Assembly (NCBI RefSeq): GCF_932526225.1
Contig: NC_064047.1
Coordinates: 5,641,501 to 5,705,500 of the forward strand
Direction: 5' to 3'
DNA: 64,000 nucleotides
Source: Nematostella vectensis
Lineage: Eukaryota > Cnidaria > Anthozoa > Actiniaria > Edwardsiidae
Made by a program: the position numbers and the translations under genes. Positions within the stretch are counted from its first letter, which is position 1. Each line of letters opens with the position of its first letter. Under the pieces are notes generated by a model. It saw only the letters and a program-made list of their open reading frames with translations, searched no databases and was not told the origin of the DNA. This document shows positions 1 through 13,300 of the stretch, piece after piece.

Positions 1-1301
1 TAGTTATCTATTTCTATGCTTTTCTACAAGATATTCACCGAGCTTGGACAGCAAATCAAGTTTCCATCATGTTAGATGACCGTGTTTTATTTCCCAAGTC
101 GCAGGAAAACCCCTATAAACGTCTATATTTCAGATAAACCCGAGCAGGATTCACAGACTCATCCGACATGTTCAATTTGTGGGACTTTTGTGGGACATTT
201 GGGTTGCACTTCGCTGGCTTCTATTTGCTGCTTTCTGATTGGATATTCGTGCGCGCGTCGGATCTATGAATTGTCCAGTGAGTCACGTGAAGTATGTGTT
301 GCTCACGTCAGAGGGGAAATTACCGCTAGAAGTCTGCTAATTTGAGATGATATATAAAAAAAAGTGGCACTTAAAAACTAATCGATAAAAAATATTTAGG
401 TTTTTGAAAACAAAAGCTGATGGTTATTTCAAGATTTTAGTACATTATGTGCCTTCCAATATTAAATCAAAACAATACAACAAAGGTGTGACTGAAAAGG
501 GCACTTGAAGATTTCAATATGAAATGAAAACTACTTCAATTATAGCTGATTCTTTATCAATATCAGTATTGCTTAGTAACTTTTATTATATATATATATT
601 CATAATACAAACTGACATTTACGCACCAAAGATTCATCGGATAAAAATCGTGCTTTCACCAGTAAGAGTGCTCCTGGTTGGTGGATTTCACTAGTTAAGA
701 ATATCGTACGACCAATCAGATGCCAGATACGATGTCCTTCACTAGTGAAGAAAATCTTATCGGTTTTTACGTATTTTGTTAACCATCGCTTCAGAGATTA
801 AATATGAGCTACAGTCTCATGCGTGACATTAGCGAGACAGATTCATTTCAATGTAAGTTTCTGTCTGTCTTCTACTGAACCGTCGAACAGCAAAAACCTC
901 GGAGCCTCTGCAGCCAAGTCTAATAAAATGTCATGTAATATGCTTATTATAAATTTCTCAGTATGTATATAATAAACAAAATACAGCATGGAAAGTGCTT
1001 TGTACAGTTTTTATACACTCGTTGTTTTATTTTGTTTTGTTTCGGTCGATTTTTTATTGGCATAATAATACATGCATAATAAATGATTGCTGTTTCTGTC
1101 TATGTTTATCTTTTTCTAGTTTTTAAATCCCAGTATATATATAATAAACAAATTGTGATGAATCGAAGACTCGCTCGTTCGTTTGATTTCATCACAACTC
1201 GTGAATAAAAATCGTACGCGCTCACCAACCATGAAGTAATCTCTATATATAGTGCTGTAATGTTAACTCAATTGTTTGGTTTTATAACCATTTTTAATCA
1301 G
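1..1301. other. VPS13 intron, no feature found
   Basis: AT-rich intron sequence with short TATATA and ATAATAAACAAA repeats. A possible 58-bp exon at 795-852 was considered and rejected. The preceding VPS13 exon must lie left of the window or was missed here. Confidence 0.5.
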
Positions 1302-4300
1302 CTGGTCAACCTGAGGGGTATGGATTGGTTTGGCACTTTGTGCATCGACAAAGACACCGGGAAGACTAGCAAAGTGACGGTGATATCCGCAGACGAGACC
1401 TCTCAACTTGTGAGTATTACAGCAGAGGGGGGGGGTAAGACTAGCAAAGGGACGGTGATATCTGAAGACGAGACCACTCAACTTGTGAGTATAACAACAG
1501 AGAGGGGGGGGGGGGGGGTAGACCAACAAACTAATGATGATATTTGAAGAAGAGACCGCTAAGCTTGTGAGTATAACGGGAGGGGGGGGGACTTGGGTAA
1601 GGCAGGGGGGAGTGGGTGTAAGACCAACAAAGTCACGATGAAATCCGAAGACGAAACCTCCTAGCTTTTGAGTATGAAAGGGGTGGGGAAAGGGGAGAGG
1701 GATAATAACAGCAAAGTGACGGCGAAATAACGCACATGGTAAATTTGACAAGGCGGGGAAAAAGGTAAACAAATGGAAAAGGATGGTAGTGTTAACAAGT
1801 AAAGAAATATCTGAAGTAGAAGGCAGTGAGGCGCTGCCTAAGGGCGTAGAGGGGGTTGGATATAGAGGCTTGGGGTAGGGGGCGGGGGGTATGCATGTTT
1901 GGGTAAGGAAATGTGTGTAGGGACACGGACGTTAGTGTAGTATCTGAAACGGGACCACCGAACCTCTAAAATCAGTATCATAGCCAACAAGAGATAAACG
2001 GTTATCAGTGAGGTACTGTAGTTGCCACGTCTAACCGGAAGTGACATTGTAAGTGAGACCCGTGTTTTCCTGTAGGTCCTTGGCGTCCTCACCATGCACA
2101 ATGGCACCACCGACGTCACTGTCTACTCGCCTTATTGGCTCATCAACAAGACTGGGATACCTGTGGAATACAGGGTATGTGGTTATCTGTTCTGATCATA
2201 AGAGATGCTCAGGTTTTCTTTGGTTTAGGGCTGCTGACCATATTTCTTAGTGTTGTTTTGTACCGTTTGTGTCGTTTTGTTGCGTACATGGTAGATGTGC
2301 TGATCCTGTTTATAGTGTTGATTTGTACCATTTGTGTCATTTTGTTGCGTACATGGTAGATGTGCTGATCATATTTCTGAGTGTTTGTGTCATTTTGTTG
2401 CGTACATGGTAGATGTGCTGATCCTATTTCTTAGTGTTGTTTTGTACCGTTTGTGTCATTTTGTTGCGTACATGGTAGATGTGCTGGTCCCGTTTCCTAG
2501 TGTTGTTTTGTACCGTTTGTGTCATTTTGTTGCGTACATGGTAGATGTGTTGATCCTGTTTCTTGGTGTAGTTTTGCACCGTTTGTGTCATTTTGTTGCG
2601 TACATGGTAGATGTGCTGATCCTGTTTATAGTGTTGATTTGTACCATTTGTGTCGTTTTGTTGCGTACAAAAGTAACCATGCGTCTCTTTTGAACACCTT
2701 GAACACCGCCATTCGCCATTTGCACTGACAACCTTTTGTGAAATAGGTGTATGTGTATCAAAGTCATTGCAGTTGATGTCTTGCTGTTGTATTATTCGTC
2801 GTATAATCGTATCGAAACGGCGTGCACCTCTGTTTTGTAAAATATACAAATTGTTCGTGTTTTTCCTTTGTTGAAACTCTATTCATCGTAGGTTTGCAAA
2901 ACGGATGCCGTGTACTATCACGGAGTTGGTGACGACCAGCCGTTGCTTTTCAACTTCCACGAGAATCAAAACAGAAAGGTAAGTGGTAGATTTCAAGCCA
3001 AACGAGAGACCCAAAACTTGGGTTTGTCGCTCTGTCAACTTTATTTCATTCAAATCCATGGTTCCCACGGGTCCTCAAAAAGTCTTTTGTTTGCTGTTCT
3101 GCTGCAGGAACCATAAAGCCCAACAATAGATCCAAACCTTAATGCACTTCTCACTTGCATAGTTTTTTGAAAGTCTGTTGATCGACATGACGGAAAAACA
3201 TGACGTGACGATTCATAAAAGCCCATTTCACATCGAATAAGGCGGATAATTTCTCTGAGTTCTTAGTAACTAATAGCAAACAAAATATCAAGTGCGACTT
3301 TTTTTTAAATTGATGCGACTTTTTGTAAAGTGTCATTGAAATTTGAGCTTTTCGTCCCTGAGCTGATACACAGGGCAATGACGATCCCTGAAAATTTATC
3401 TTAAAAAGCCAAAATCTTGTTATGTGCACTTCGGCCTCACAGTATTTGTGTTTTGAAAATCAGTCCGTAATACAAGAAACCTTTAGCCATTGTTAGAAAT
3501 TGTGTCTTCTCTCTCTATCTGGAATTGCGCGTTTTCCAGGTTTTTCCGTCATGTCCTGTTGATCCGACTTGTGTGACGCATGGTTTCGTAGCCTATGGAC
3601 AGGAGCAAAAATGGCAAAATTAAAATTGTAAGGTTGTGTTAGCTTACATTTTGTTGATATTTTGCCTAGAGGTTCCTTGCATAATATAATCAAAATAAGC
3701 ATTAGTATTTTTTGGTAGATGATCCGTTTATGAGATATGATTGAGCAAAGATGCCATAAATCATGAAAAAGTAGCAATTTCTCCCAAATTGGGCAATTTC
3801 AGACAAATCAAGAGCCTTACAATTGCAATATCTCAAGTACGGATTGTCTACCAACAAATACTAAAGCTTATTTGTTTTATATTACACAAGGAACATCTAT
3901 GCAAAAAATCAAGCGAATATAAGCTAACACGACCTTACAATTTGAACTTTGCCATTTTTTGCTCCTGTCTAGCCTATAAAACCATATGAAACCATATGCG
4001 AGTGAGAAGTGTCTCTCAGGAGTAAATTAAATCCGCTTGAATTGCGGTAAATATCAACCCAACCTACGATTAAAGCGGCTTATTTGTACTCTCAAAGTAT
4101 CTTATAACGCAGGGAACGTTTTATTTTAATAAATAATCAGAGTTTTGAATATCTAAAAAAAGCATAGCCACTCGAGTCGGATCTAAGGGGTTTCTTTACA
4201 GTAGAACTTGGTAACCTGGGCTGGTCAGTAAGACCCAAAGATCATTACTTCATGTAGGGTGAGAATAAGACTGCAAGCTCATCCGGTCTTACACATTACT

Positions 4301-7300
4301 AAGCGTCTGCTGGGCAACACTGTGCGCTGTACTCAGCTGCCTTGATTGGACCCCGTATGATAATGAATTTTAGGCAAGATGGGCCATCTATGTCTCCTCA
4401 ATCTTAAGTGAATTCTTCTTCAGGCTCGTCTGAGAGTGACGGACTCCCTTTGGTCCAAGAAGTTCTCTCTGGACGCTGTAGGCGATGCTGGTCTGGTCTA
4501 TTGCAGAGATACCAAGAAGACTAGGAAATTCGAGGTACGGATGAAGTATGATACAGGCAGAAGAAGTCTCCAGGGCTGTAGCAGGGGGGGGGGGGGGTTG
4601 GGCACTGGAGACATGTGCCCCCCAAAAGTTATAAGGAAATGACCAGTAAGGGCGTGGCCGTGTTCACAAATATTTTTTATGGTGCCTCCCAAATATTCCG
4701 AGGCCTGCTATGGCACTGGTCTATGAATCTGGATTCGACCCTCGCAGACTTTTTTAAAATATTTTTTTTTTTCAATTAAGATCCCTGTTTTCCAGTTTGT
4801 TCTGCAGATCGAAATGTCACAGACGGGCCTGACAAAGATCGTCACCCTCACGCCCAAATATGTCGTCATCAACACCACCGAGGTATGAAGCCAATTCCAT
4901 TTTCATTTTCCAATAGGCGACTTAATTAAGAAAACACGTGACTTTTTGAGCGGCAAATTCAAGCCAAAAAAAACACAGAATGGTTGCGGCCGTCGCGCCA
5001 AATAGCTAAGAAACAAAATATTTCTTAATTCGAGCCCTTTTTGAAAAGACACTTCTTGGTTTATTTGTAAATACAGAATGAGTTGCTTTTCGTCGTTGAT
5101 ATTTTGCCGCCAAAAGCCTGAGCGCGAGCGAGTTGCTCCCGAAAGTTACGTGATTTCTTAGTGCAAATCTCCAAATCTTTGTAGACGGCTAATTAACATT
5201 ATTCTCCGAGTGCGATCTTATTTTTAATAGGTATATACTGAGGGTGCTACGCACACTCTCATTGGTAGATTAGTGGGGCGTTCATCACCATACGGCCCGC
5301 TTAGAAACAACGCAAGCTCTCAAACCACTGTTAAATAAATATCTGTTGACTTTGTTTGCTTGGCCTGTATTTAAAGAGCTTCGCTCTTGGGTCATAAAAC
5401 AACGATAGAAATATCGGGTCCATAACTTCTCGTAGTACAAGCGAACTTGGTCAGTAAGAGGTATGTTTTCTTCTAATAGATTTCCATCTCGTACTGTGAA
5501 GACGGTCTGGTAACACCCCTGTGGTTTGCCATCGAGCCTGACGAGGTATGTGGTTATTTGCGTATCACCGTGTACGAAGTCGTCGAAAAGTACAAGAACT
5601 AGCAACTTTCAGAGCGTAAAAAGCCAAACCATAAAACTGGGGAAACGGTGAATTTCTGGAGTATTTCCATCCTACCACAAGAACTCGATTCTCATTTATC
5701 AAGTATCGAATTGAACAAGTTGGAACTAAGGTTTCTTATTTTGTGTGTGTTTTTATAGTACAAGGCATTCTGGCTAGTGTTTAGTTCTGGCAAGCGCCTC
5801 CCTTTAATATGTTTTGTGTTTTTAGTGCAAGTGCATTCTGGCCGTGTCCTTAATATGTTTTGTGCTTTCATTGCGAGGAATTCTGGCCGTGTCTTTAATA
5901 TGTTTTGTGTTTTTAGTGCAAGGCATTCTGGCCGTGTCCTTAATATGTTTTGTGTTTTTAGTGCAAGGCATTCTGGCCGTGTCCTTAATATGTTTTGTGC
6001 TTTCAGTGCGAGGCATTCTGGCCGTGTCCTTAATATGTTTTGTGCTTTCATTGCGAGGCATTCTGGCCGTGTCCTTAATATGTTTTGTGCTTTCAGTGCA
6101 AGGCATTCTGGCCGTGTCCTTAATATGTTTTGTGCTTTCAGTGCAAGGCATTCTGGCCGTGCAGCCCTCTCAAGCGCCTCTTCTTCAAGCCCACGCTCTC
6201 CCAGTTCTTCTCCAAGCCTGTCCCTTTCAACTGCTCTCACACCACCGTATTGCGCATGCGCCAACCTGCCGCGCTTGGGATCGAGGTCCATGGGGAAGTG
6301 GAGGAGTCGGTCACTACAATTCTCATCACACCCTACTGCCCTGGGGTTGGAACTATACGGGTGGAGAACCTGTGCGAAGACTTGACCATCAGATATAACC
6401 AAGAGTAAGTAAGGGTTTGGGGTGGGGATTTACACCCTACTCCCCTGGGGTGGGAACTATACGGGTGGAGAACCTGTGCGAAGACTTGACCATCAGATAT
6501 AACCAAGAGTAAGTAAGGGTTTGGGGTGGGGATTTACACCCTACCCCCCTGGGGTGGGAACTATACGGGTGGAGAACCTGTGCGAAGACTTGACCATCAG
6601 ATATAACCAAGAGTAAGTAAGGGTTTGGGGTGGGGATTTACACCCTACACCCCTGGGGTGGAAACTATACGGGTGGAGAATCTGTGCGAAGACTTGACCA
6701 TCAGATATAGCGAAGAGTAAGTAAGGGTTTGGGGTTGGGATTTACACCCTACCCCCCTGGGGTGGGAACTATACGGGTGGAGAACCTGTGCGAAGACTTG
6801 ACCATCAGATATAACCAAGAGTAAGTAAGGGTTTGGGGTTGGGATTTACACCCTACCCCCCTGGGGTGGGAACTATACTGGTGGAGAACCTGTGCGAAGA
6901 CTTGACCATCACATATAGCGAAGAGTAAGTAAGAGGGTGGGGATTTGTACCCTACTCCCCTGGGGTAGGAACTATACACCTTAAGAATCTGTGCGAAGAC
7001 TTGACCATCAGATATAACGAAGAGTAAGTAAGGTGGGGTGAGGGTGAGGGTTACATCCTAAGGGCGTGATCCATGAGTACATTCTCCCGCCTGGGTTAAG
7101 CGTGCTTCACCTACAAGCTGAACCACTTCTTTTTGTATCTTAGGGACGTGATCCATGAGTATATTATCCCGCCTGGGTCAAGCATGCTCCTTTTTTAAGC
7201 TCAACCAATAATTTTTATATCTTAGGGACGTGATCCATGAGTAAATTCTCCCGCCTGGGTCAAGCATGCTCCTTTTATAAGCTCAACCAATAATTTTTAT

Positions 7301-10300
7301 ATCTTAGGGACGTGATCCATGAGTAAATTCTCCCGCCTCCGTTAAGCGTGCTCCACATATGAGTTACACCTATTGTTTTTATATTCTAGGGATGTGAACC
7401 AAGCCTACATTCTCCCGCCTGGGTTAAGCATGCTTTACACATGGGATGATCCCAATGGTAGTCGTCGTTTAATGTGGAAGCCGTATCTTGGTGTGGACGA
7501 CGCGTTATTTGTATCTGTGTGCAAGGTACGGTTATCAATAGCTGAGTGTTACCTCAAATCAGTAATATGGCAATAGGGAACTTAAACAAAAAAGTGTATG
7601 AACGACGGAAGGCAACCGGAAGTAGAGTATTTTTGTTTTCAATGCTACCGCATAACTAGCGGGTTTCTTATGTAAGCCCGTGTATAAGAGTAGATATGTT
7701 GACTTTATTTTGGCCAGGGCAAAAACTGAAAACGTTAACGTTTGGTGTCCGTCCGTCATTGATAAACGTGTTTGCTTAAATTCTCTGTTGACTTTTTGAC
7801 CAATATTTAATGTGCCGCTATGATTAAATGAAAGTATTCCGGTCGACAGTTTAAAAAAAGAATAAGGGTCGTTTTTGTGATAACTCTCATCAATTCTCAA
7901 ATACCCTTTTATTTGAGCCCCGTGCATGCTAGAAAGAGTGGAGCTCTCATTGACTCATTTAAAGCCCGATTATTAACCCTGTTAGCATGACTATGGGGAG
8001 TCCATCGAGGCTGAAGTTTGTATATTTTAGCTCCTCAGAATCACCATTTCAAGTCAACTAGGCCATGTGCATTAATTTCGTTGAGATGACCATGACTACT
8101 CAATCCATATTTTTAACCCCCCTAAGTGACTTAGAAGACTAGTATTACCCTTCTTAGGATAACTTTATAACTATGGCGAATCAGTCCGTATTATCAACCC
8201 CGTTAAAGAAGGCCAATCTCCCGCTCAAAGGGGAGTCACACAAAGCATCCATTGCCATCGGCCAATTCAAGCGATTAACCAATATATTTTCAATCAAATA
8301 TCGCCAATAACATGTCAGACTTCATTCTTAGATTGATTTTTTTGAAGTTTCCCTGCTAATAAACCGCTGTATTTCCAATGATAAACACTAACAAAGGAGT
8401 TGGTAATTGACATTCTTCAAGATGACCATAGCGAGTCATTCAATGCTTTTTTTAATGCTTAAAAGTCTTAACAGACTGAGAAGACTGTAATATTTTCCTT
8501 CTTAGGATGACCATGGCGAGGTAAGGCTGGAAATAGACGAGTCCGGCCCAGACATGAAGGACGAGCGCAAGCAGATGGAAGACACCAGAGTGACGTGCTC
8601 CTTCACTTGCATTCCAACGTGCACCTCAGGGGTGTCGAGCCCGGCCACGCCCATGGAGGAAGGGTCTGAGGACCAGGTGGATGGGGGTCTGCTGAGGAGA
8701 GGAAGGGGCAGGAGGTACAAGAGAACGGTGTACTGGGTGTCGATGTTGGATGGGCTGCAGAGGGTGTTGCTCTTCACAGAAGATTCCTACCTCGCAACAA
8801 GAGCGAGAAAAGTGAGTATTTCAATAAAATGATCTAAATGCTGTCTCGAATAGTCGCTAAGTGGGGATAGAAGTGATTTATGTTTTTTTAAACTATCTAT
8901 TTAATACTGCATTCTTGTGCAAACGTTTGGCAAGAAAAGCTAGCTCGGTAGTGTAAAAGCGATGACATTAAGTTTTTTTGAAATCATATTTTCCACAGAG
9001 ATGTAGGACTGCTTTTGAATCTCGATAACCCAACTGAAACATCCAGCAGCCCTATTCAGCCACATCTATTTAAAAAAATAAAAATAATAATTCAAGCATG
9101 ATGTGGCCTGATTTGTAGTGGTTTTCCCCACGATCAAGCGATTTTTGCTTACCATGAAAAAAGTTAAGAAAAGAAATGATAGTGTCGCAGTGTTTTGATT
9201 GTTGTTTGGGTTTGTTGAGAACTGAAACAAATGCTGTCATGGTAACGTGACGTCACGACTATAGCATCATGGTCGAGATTTCACCGCATGATTTTGGTTT
9301 TCCTATCAGTCCAGCGAGTGTGAACCGATCAAGATGGAGGTGTTCGTGTCACTGGATGGAGTGGGCCTGTCACTGGTCAACAACAAACCGGAAGAAGTCT
9401 CCTACATCACACTGTCCAGGTAGGACGTCCCTAGGTACTACATCACATTGTCCAGGTTGGAAGTCCCTAGGTACTACATCAAACTGTCCAGGTAGGACGT
9501 CCCATCAAACTAAAGTGTCCTCTATGTTTTCGTCATTAGATTTAATTTGTTTAAAACTCTTGACCTCCTCTGGCTGATCAATAAGCTAGTGCAGTCTTAT
9601 CTCGGATATCAGTACACTTCTAACGACTGTGCTCACACAACACAAAACATACAAAGTGTTTATCCTCGTGACCCTGATATTTATGGCTGTTCAACTTCTT
9701 GTAGCTCTACACAAAACATACAAAGTGTTTATCCTCGTGACCCTGATATTTATGGCTGTTCAACTTCTTGTAGCTCTACACAAAACATACAAAGTGTTTA
9801 ACCTCGTGACCCTGATATTTATGGCTGTTCAACTTCTTGTAGCTCTACGTCTATTTGGCAAGTACAGAAGTCACCTGGTCGCTGGAAAACCCTGAACCTT
9901 GAACTCTCGTCATGGCTGGAGGACGCATGGAAAAACGGAGAGGAGCAGATTAGTATGGACGAGACAGCCCTGGTGAGCATGATGTCCTTGTAGTATTGGG
10001 CTCCCTGTTGTAATGATATATATGCCTGGTTACTAAGCCAGGAGAGGAACAGATTAGTATGGACGAGACATCCCTGGTGAGCATGATGCCCTTGTAGTAT
10101 GGTGCTCCCTGTGGTAATTATGTATTCAGTGTCTGTTACCAACATTTGTTTTATATCCAAAATTGTAAAAGACGATTCTTTAAAAAAAGGTTTCACTACA
10201 AGTAGCCATTTTGGATTCCCAAGGAGCCCAACACTACAATACTAACAACGACCTAACCACGCTCTGCAAAGGGGCCCAGGTCTACTCAACCTTTGTTGCT

Positions 10301-13300
10301 GTTTCTATTAAAAAATACTTGCAGAAACAACCTTCTGAAAAGATAGTTTTGAACCATCTGTTTGTTGTCGTTTTTATTCTGTAGGTCGACTTCAGTCACA
10401 TGAAGATTGTGCGACTGCTGTCTGTTGTCGTGTTAATTCTGTAGGTCGACTTCAGTCACATGAAGATGGTGCGACCATCTGTCTGTTGTCGTGTTTATTC
10501 TGTAGGTCGACTTCAGTCACATGAAGATGGTGTGACCGTCTGTTGTCGTGTTAATTCTGTAGGTCGACTTCAGTCACATGAAGATGGTGCGACCGTCTGT
10601 TGTCGTGTTTATTCTGTAGGTCGACTTCAGTCGCATGAAGATGGTGCGACCGTCTGTCTGTTGTCGTGTTTATTCTTTAGGTCGACTTCAGTCGCATGAA
10701 GATGGTGCGACCGTCTGTCTGTTGTCGTGTTTATTCTTTAGGTCGACTTCAGTCGCATGAAGATGGTGCGACCGTCTGTCTGTTGTCGTGTTAATTCTGT
10801 AGGTCGACTTCAGTCGCATGAAGATGGTGCGACCGTCTGTCTGTTGTCGTGTTAATTCTGTAGGTTAACTTCAGTCGCATGAAGATGGTGCGATCGTCTG
10901 TCTGTTGTCGTGTTAATTCTGTAGGTCGACTTCAGTCGCATGAAGATGGTGCGACCGTCTGTTGTCGTGTTTATTCTGTAGGTCGACTTCAGTCGCATGA
11001 AGATGGTGCGACCGTCTGTTGTCGTGTTTATTCTGTAGGTCGACTTCAGTCGCATGAAGATGGTGCGACCGTCTGTTGTCGTGTTTATTCTGTAGGTCGA
11101 CTTCAGTCGCATGAAGATGGTGCGACCGTCTGTCTGTTGTCGTGTTTATTCTGTAGGTCGACTTCAGTCGCATGAAGATGGTGCGACCGTCTGTCTGTTG
11201 TCGTGTTAATTCTGTAGGTCGACTTCAGTCGCATGAAGATGGTGCGACCGTCTGTCTGTTGTCATGTTAATTCTGTAGGTTAACTTCAGTTGCATGAAGA
11301 TGGTGCGATCGTCTGTCTGCTGTCGTGTTTATTCTGTAGGTCGACTTCAGTCGCATGAAGATGGTGCGACCGTCCGTCTGTTGTCGTGTTTATTCTGTAG
11401 GTCGACTTCAGTCGCATGAAGATGGTGCGACCGTCTCTCTGTTGTCGTGTTTATTCTGTAGGTCGACTTCAGTCACATGAAGATGGTGCGACCGTCTGTT
11501 GTTGTGTTAATTCTGTAGGTCGACTTCAGTCACATGAAGATGGTGCGACCGTCTGTCTGTTGTCATGTTTATTCTGTAGGTCGACTTCAGTCGCATGAAG
11601 ATGGTGCGACCGTCTGTCTGTTGTCATGTTTATTCTGTAGGTCGACTTCAGTCGCATGAAGATGGTGCGACCGTCTGTCTGTTGTCATGTTTATTCTGTA
11701 GGTCGACTTCAGTCGCATGAAGATGGTGCGACCGTCTGTCTGTTGTCGTGTTTATTCTGTAGGTCGACTTCAGTCGCATGAAGATGGTGCGACCGTCTGT
11801 TGTTGTGTTAATTCTGTAGGTCGACTTCAGTCACATGAAGATGGTGCGACCGTCTGTCTGTTGTCATGTTTATTCTGTAGGTCGACTTCAGTCGCATGAA
11901 GATGGTGCGACCGTCTGTCTGTTGTCATGTTTATTCTGTAGGTCGACTTCAGTCGCATGAAGATGGTGCGACCGTCTGTATGTTGTCATGTTTATTCTTT
12001 AGGTCGACTACAGTCGCATGAAGATGGTGCGACCGTCTGTCGGTTGTCGTGTTTATTCTGTAGGTCGACTTCAGTCGCATGAAGATGGTGTAACCGTCTG
12101 TCTGTTGTTGTGTTTATTCTTTAGGTCGACTTCAGTCGCATGAAGATGGTGCGACCGTCTGTCTGTTGTCGTGTTTATTCTGTAGGTCGACTTCAGTCGC
12201 ATGAAGATGGTGCGACCGTCTGTCTGTTGTCATGTTTATTCTGTAGGTCGACTTCAGTCGCATGAAGATGGTGCGACCGTCTGTCTGTTGTCGTGTTAAT
12301 TCTGTATGTCGACTTCAGTCGCATGAAGATGGTGCGACTGTCTGTCTGTTGTCGTGTTTATTCTGTAGGTCGACTTCAGTCACATGAAGATGGTGTAACC
12401 GTCTGTCTGTTGTCATGTTTATTCTGTAGGTCGACTTCAGTCGCATGAAGATGGTGCGACCGTACGAGGGTGCAATCAGGCGATCGTTTGAGCCTGCGAT
12501 GTGGTTCCACTACTCAGCATCCGAGCACTATCACAGCGCGCACTGCAAGATGCACCGCATACAGGTAACTTCATCTTGTGGCCAGTTTTCGAGGTAATGG
12601 GAGTCCTGTGGAATTTGAACACGAAAGCGAGGCTTTGTTTAATGCGTATGATAGATCTACTCTGATCTCTCACATTGATAACACAAGTTGCTCTGTATAG
12701 TGCGTCTCATTAGGTGTTCTCTGGTCTCTCAGATCGATAACACAATGCCCCTAGCTCAATAGTTGTATTTTGCTCTCAGATCGATAACCAGCTGTATGGC
12801 ACAGTGTTCCCTGTGGTCCTCTACCCGGCACCTCTTCCGCCGGCTGTCATCAGTCGCCATGGTAACGTCACTTGGCCATCAATTGAGCAACAAGTTTGTC
12901 ATATTTGCTCGTACTGACACGACGGAAAAACCTGGAAAATTCGCAATCTGAGATTCCATCGATTGGTTCCATCGGAACCATCGGTTCCTTGTATTCCGGA
13001 CTGATTTTTGAAACACAAATATCGCGAGGCCGAAATGCACATACCCAGATTTTTGCTTTTTAAGATATTTTTCCTTGATCATCCTTGCGCTATGAATGAG
13101 CTCAGGGACGAAAAGTTCAAATTTCAATGACACTTTACAAAAAGTCGCATCAATTTAAAAAAGAGTCGCATTTGATATTTTGTTTGATATTACTCACTAA
13201 GTACTTAGAGAAATTTTCCGCCTTATTAGATCTGAAATGAGCTTGTTTGAACCGTTAAGTCATGTTTTTTCCGTCATGTCACTCGTACTTGTTGTGTTTC

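Noticed and set aside
76-345. 89-codon ORF at the window start
   Set aside because: No recognisable domain, no exon borders consistent with VPS13, and AT-rich intronic surroundings.
795-852. Possible VPS13 exon (58 bp, AG/GTAAGT borders, open in one frame)
   Set aside because: It ends in phase 1 whereas exon 1302-1409 starts in phase 0, and the peptide does not resemble the family.
4796-4882. Alternative acceptor at 4807 for this VPS13 exon
   Set aside because: Starting at 4796 keeps FVLQ, which matches the length of the family between the flanking conserved segments; the later site would delete four residues.
5692-6408. Overlapping 200-codon ORFs on both strands
   Set aside because: The 45-bp repeat unit is a multiple of three and keeps frames open. 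The only coding frame with family similarity is exon 6142-6404.
10380-12463. CRISPR-like array of 60-bp repeats
   Set aside because: There are no unique spacers, the unit is the splice junction of the next VPS13 exon, and the genome is eukaryotic.
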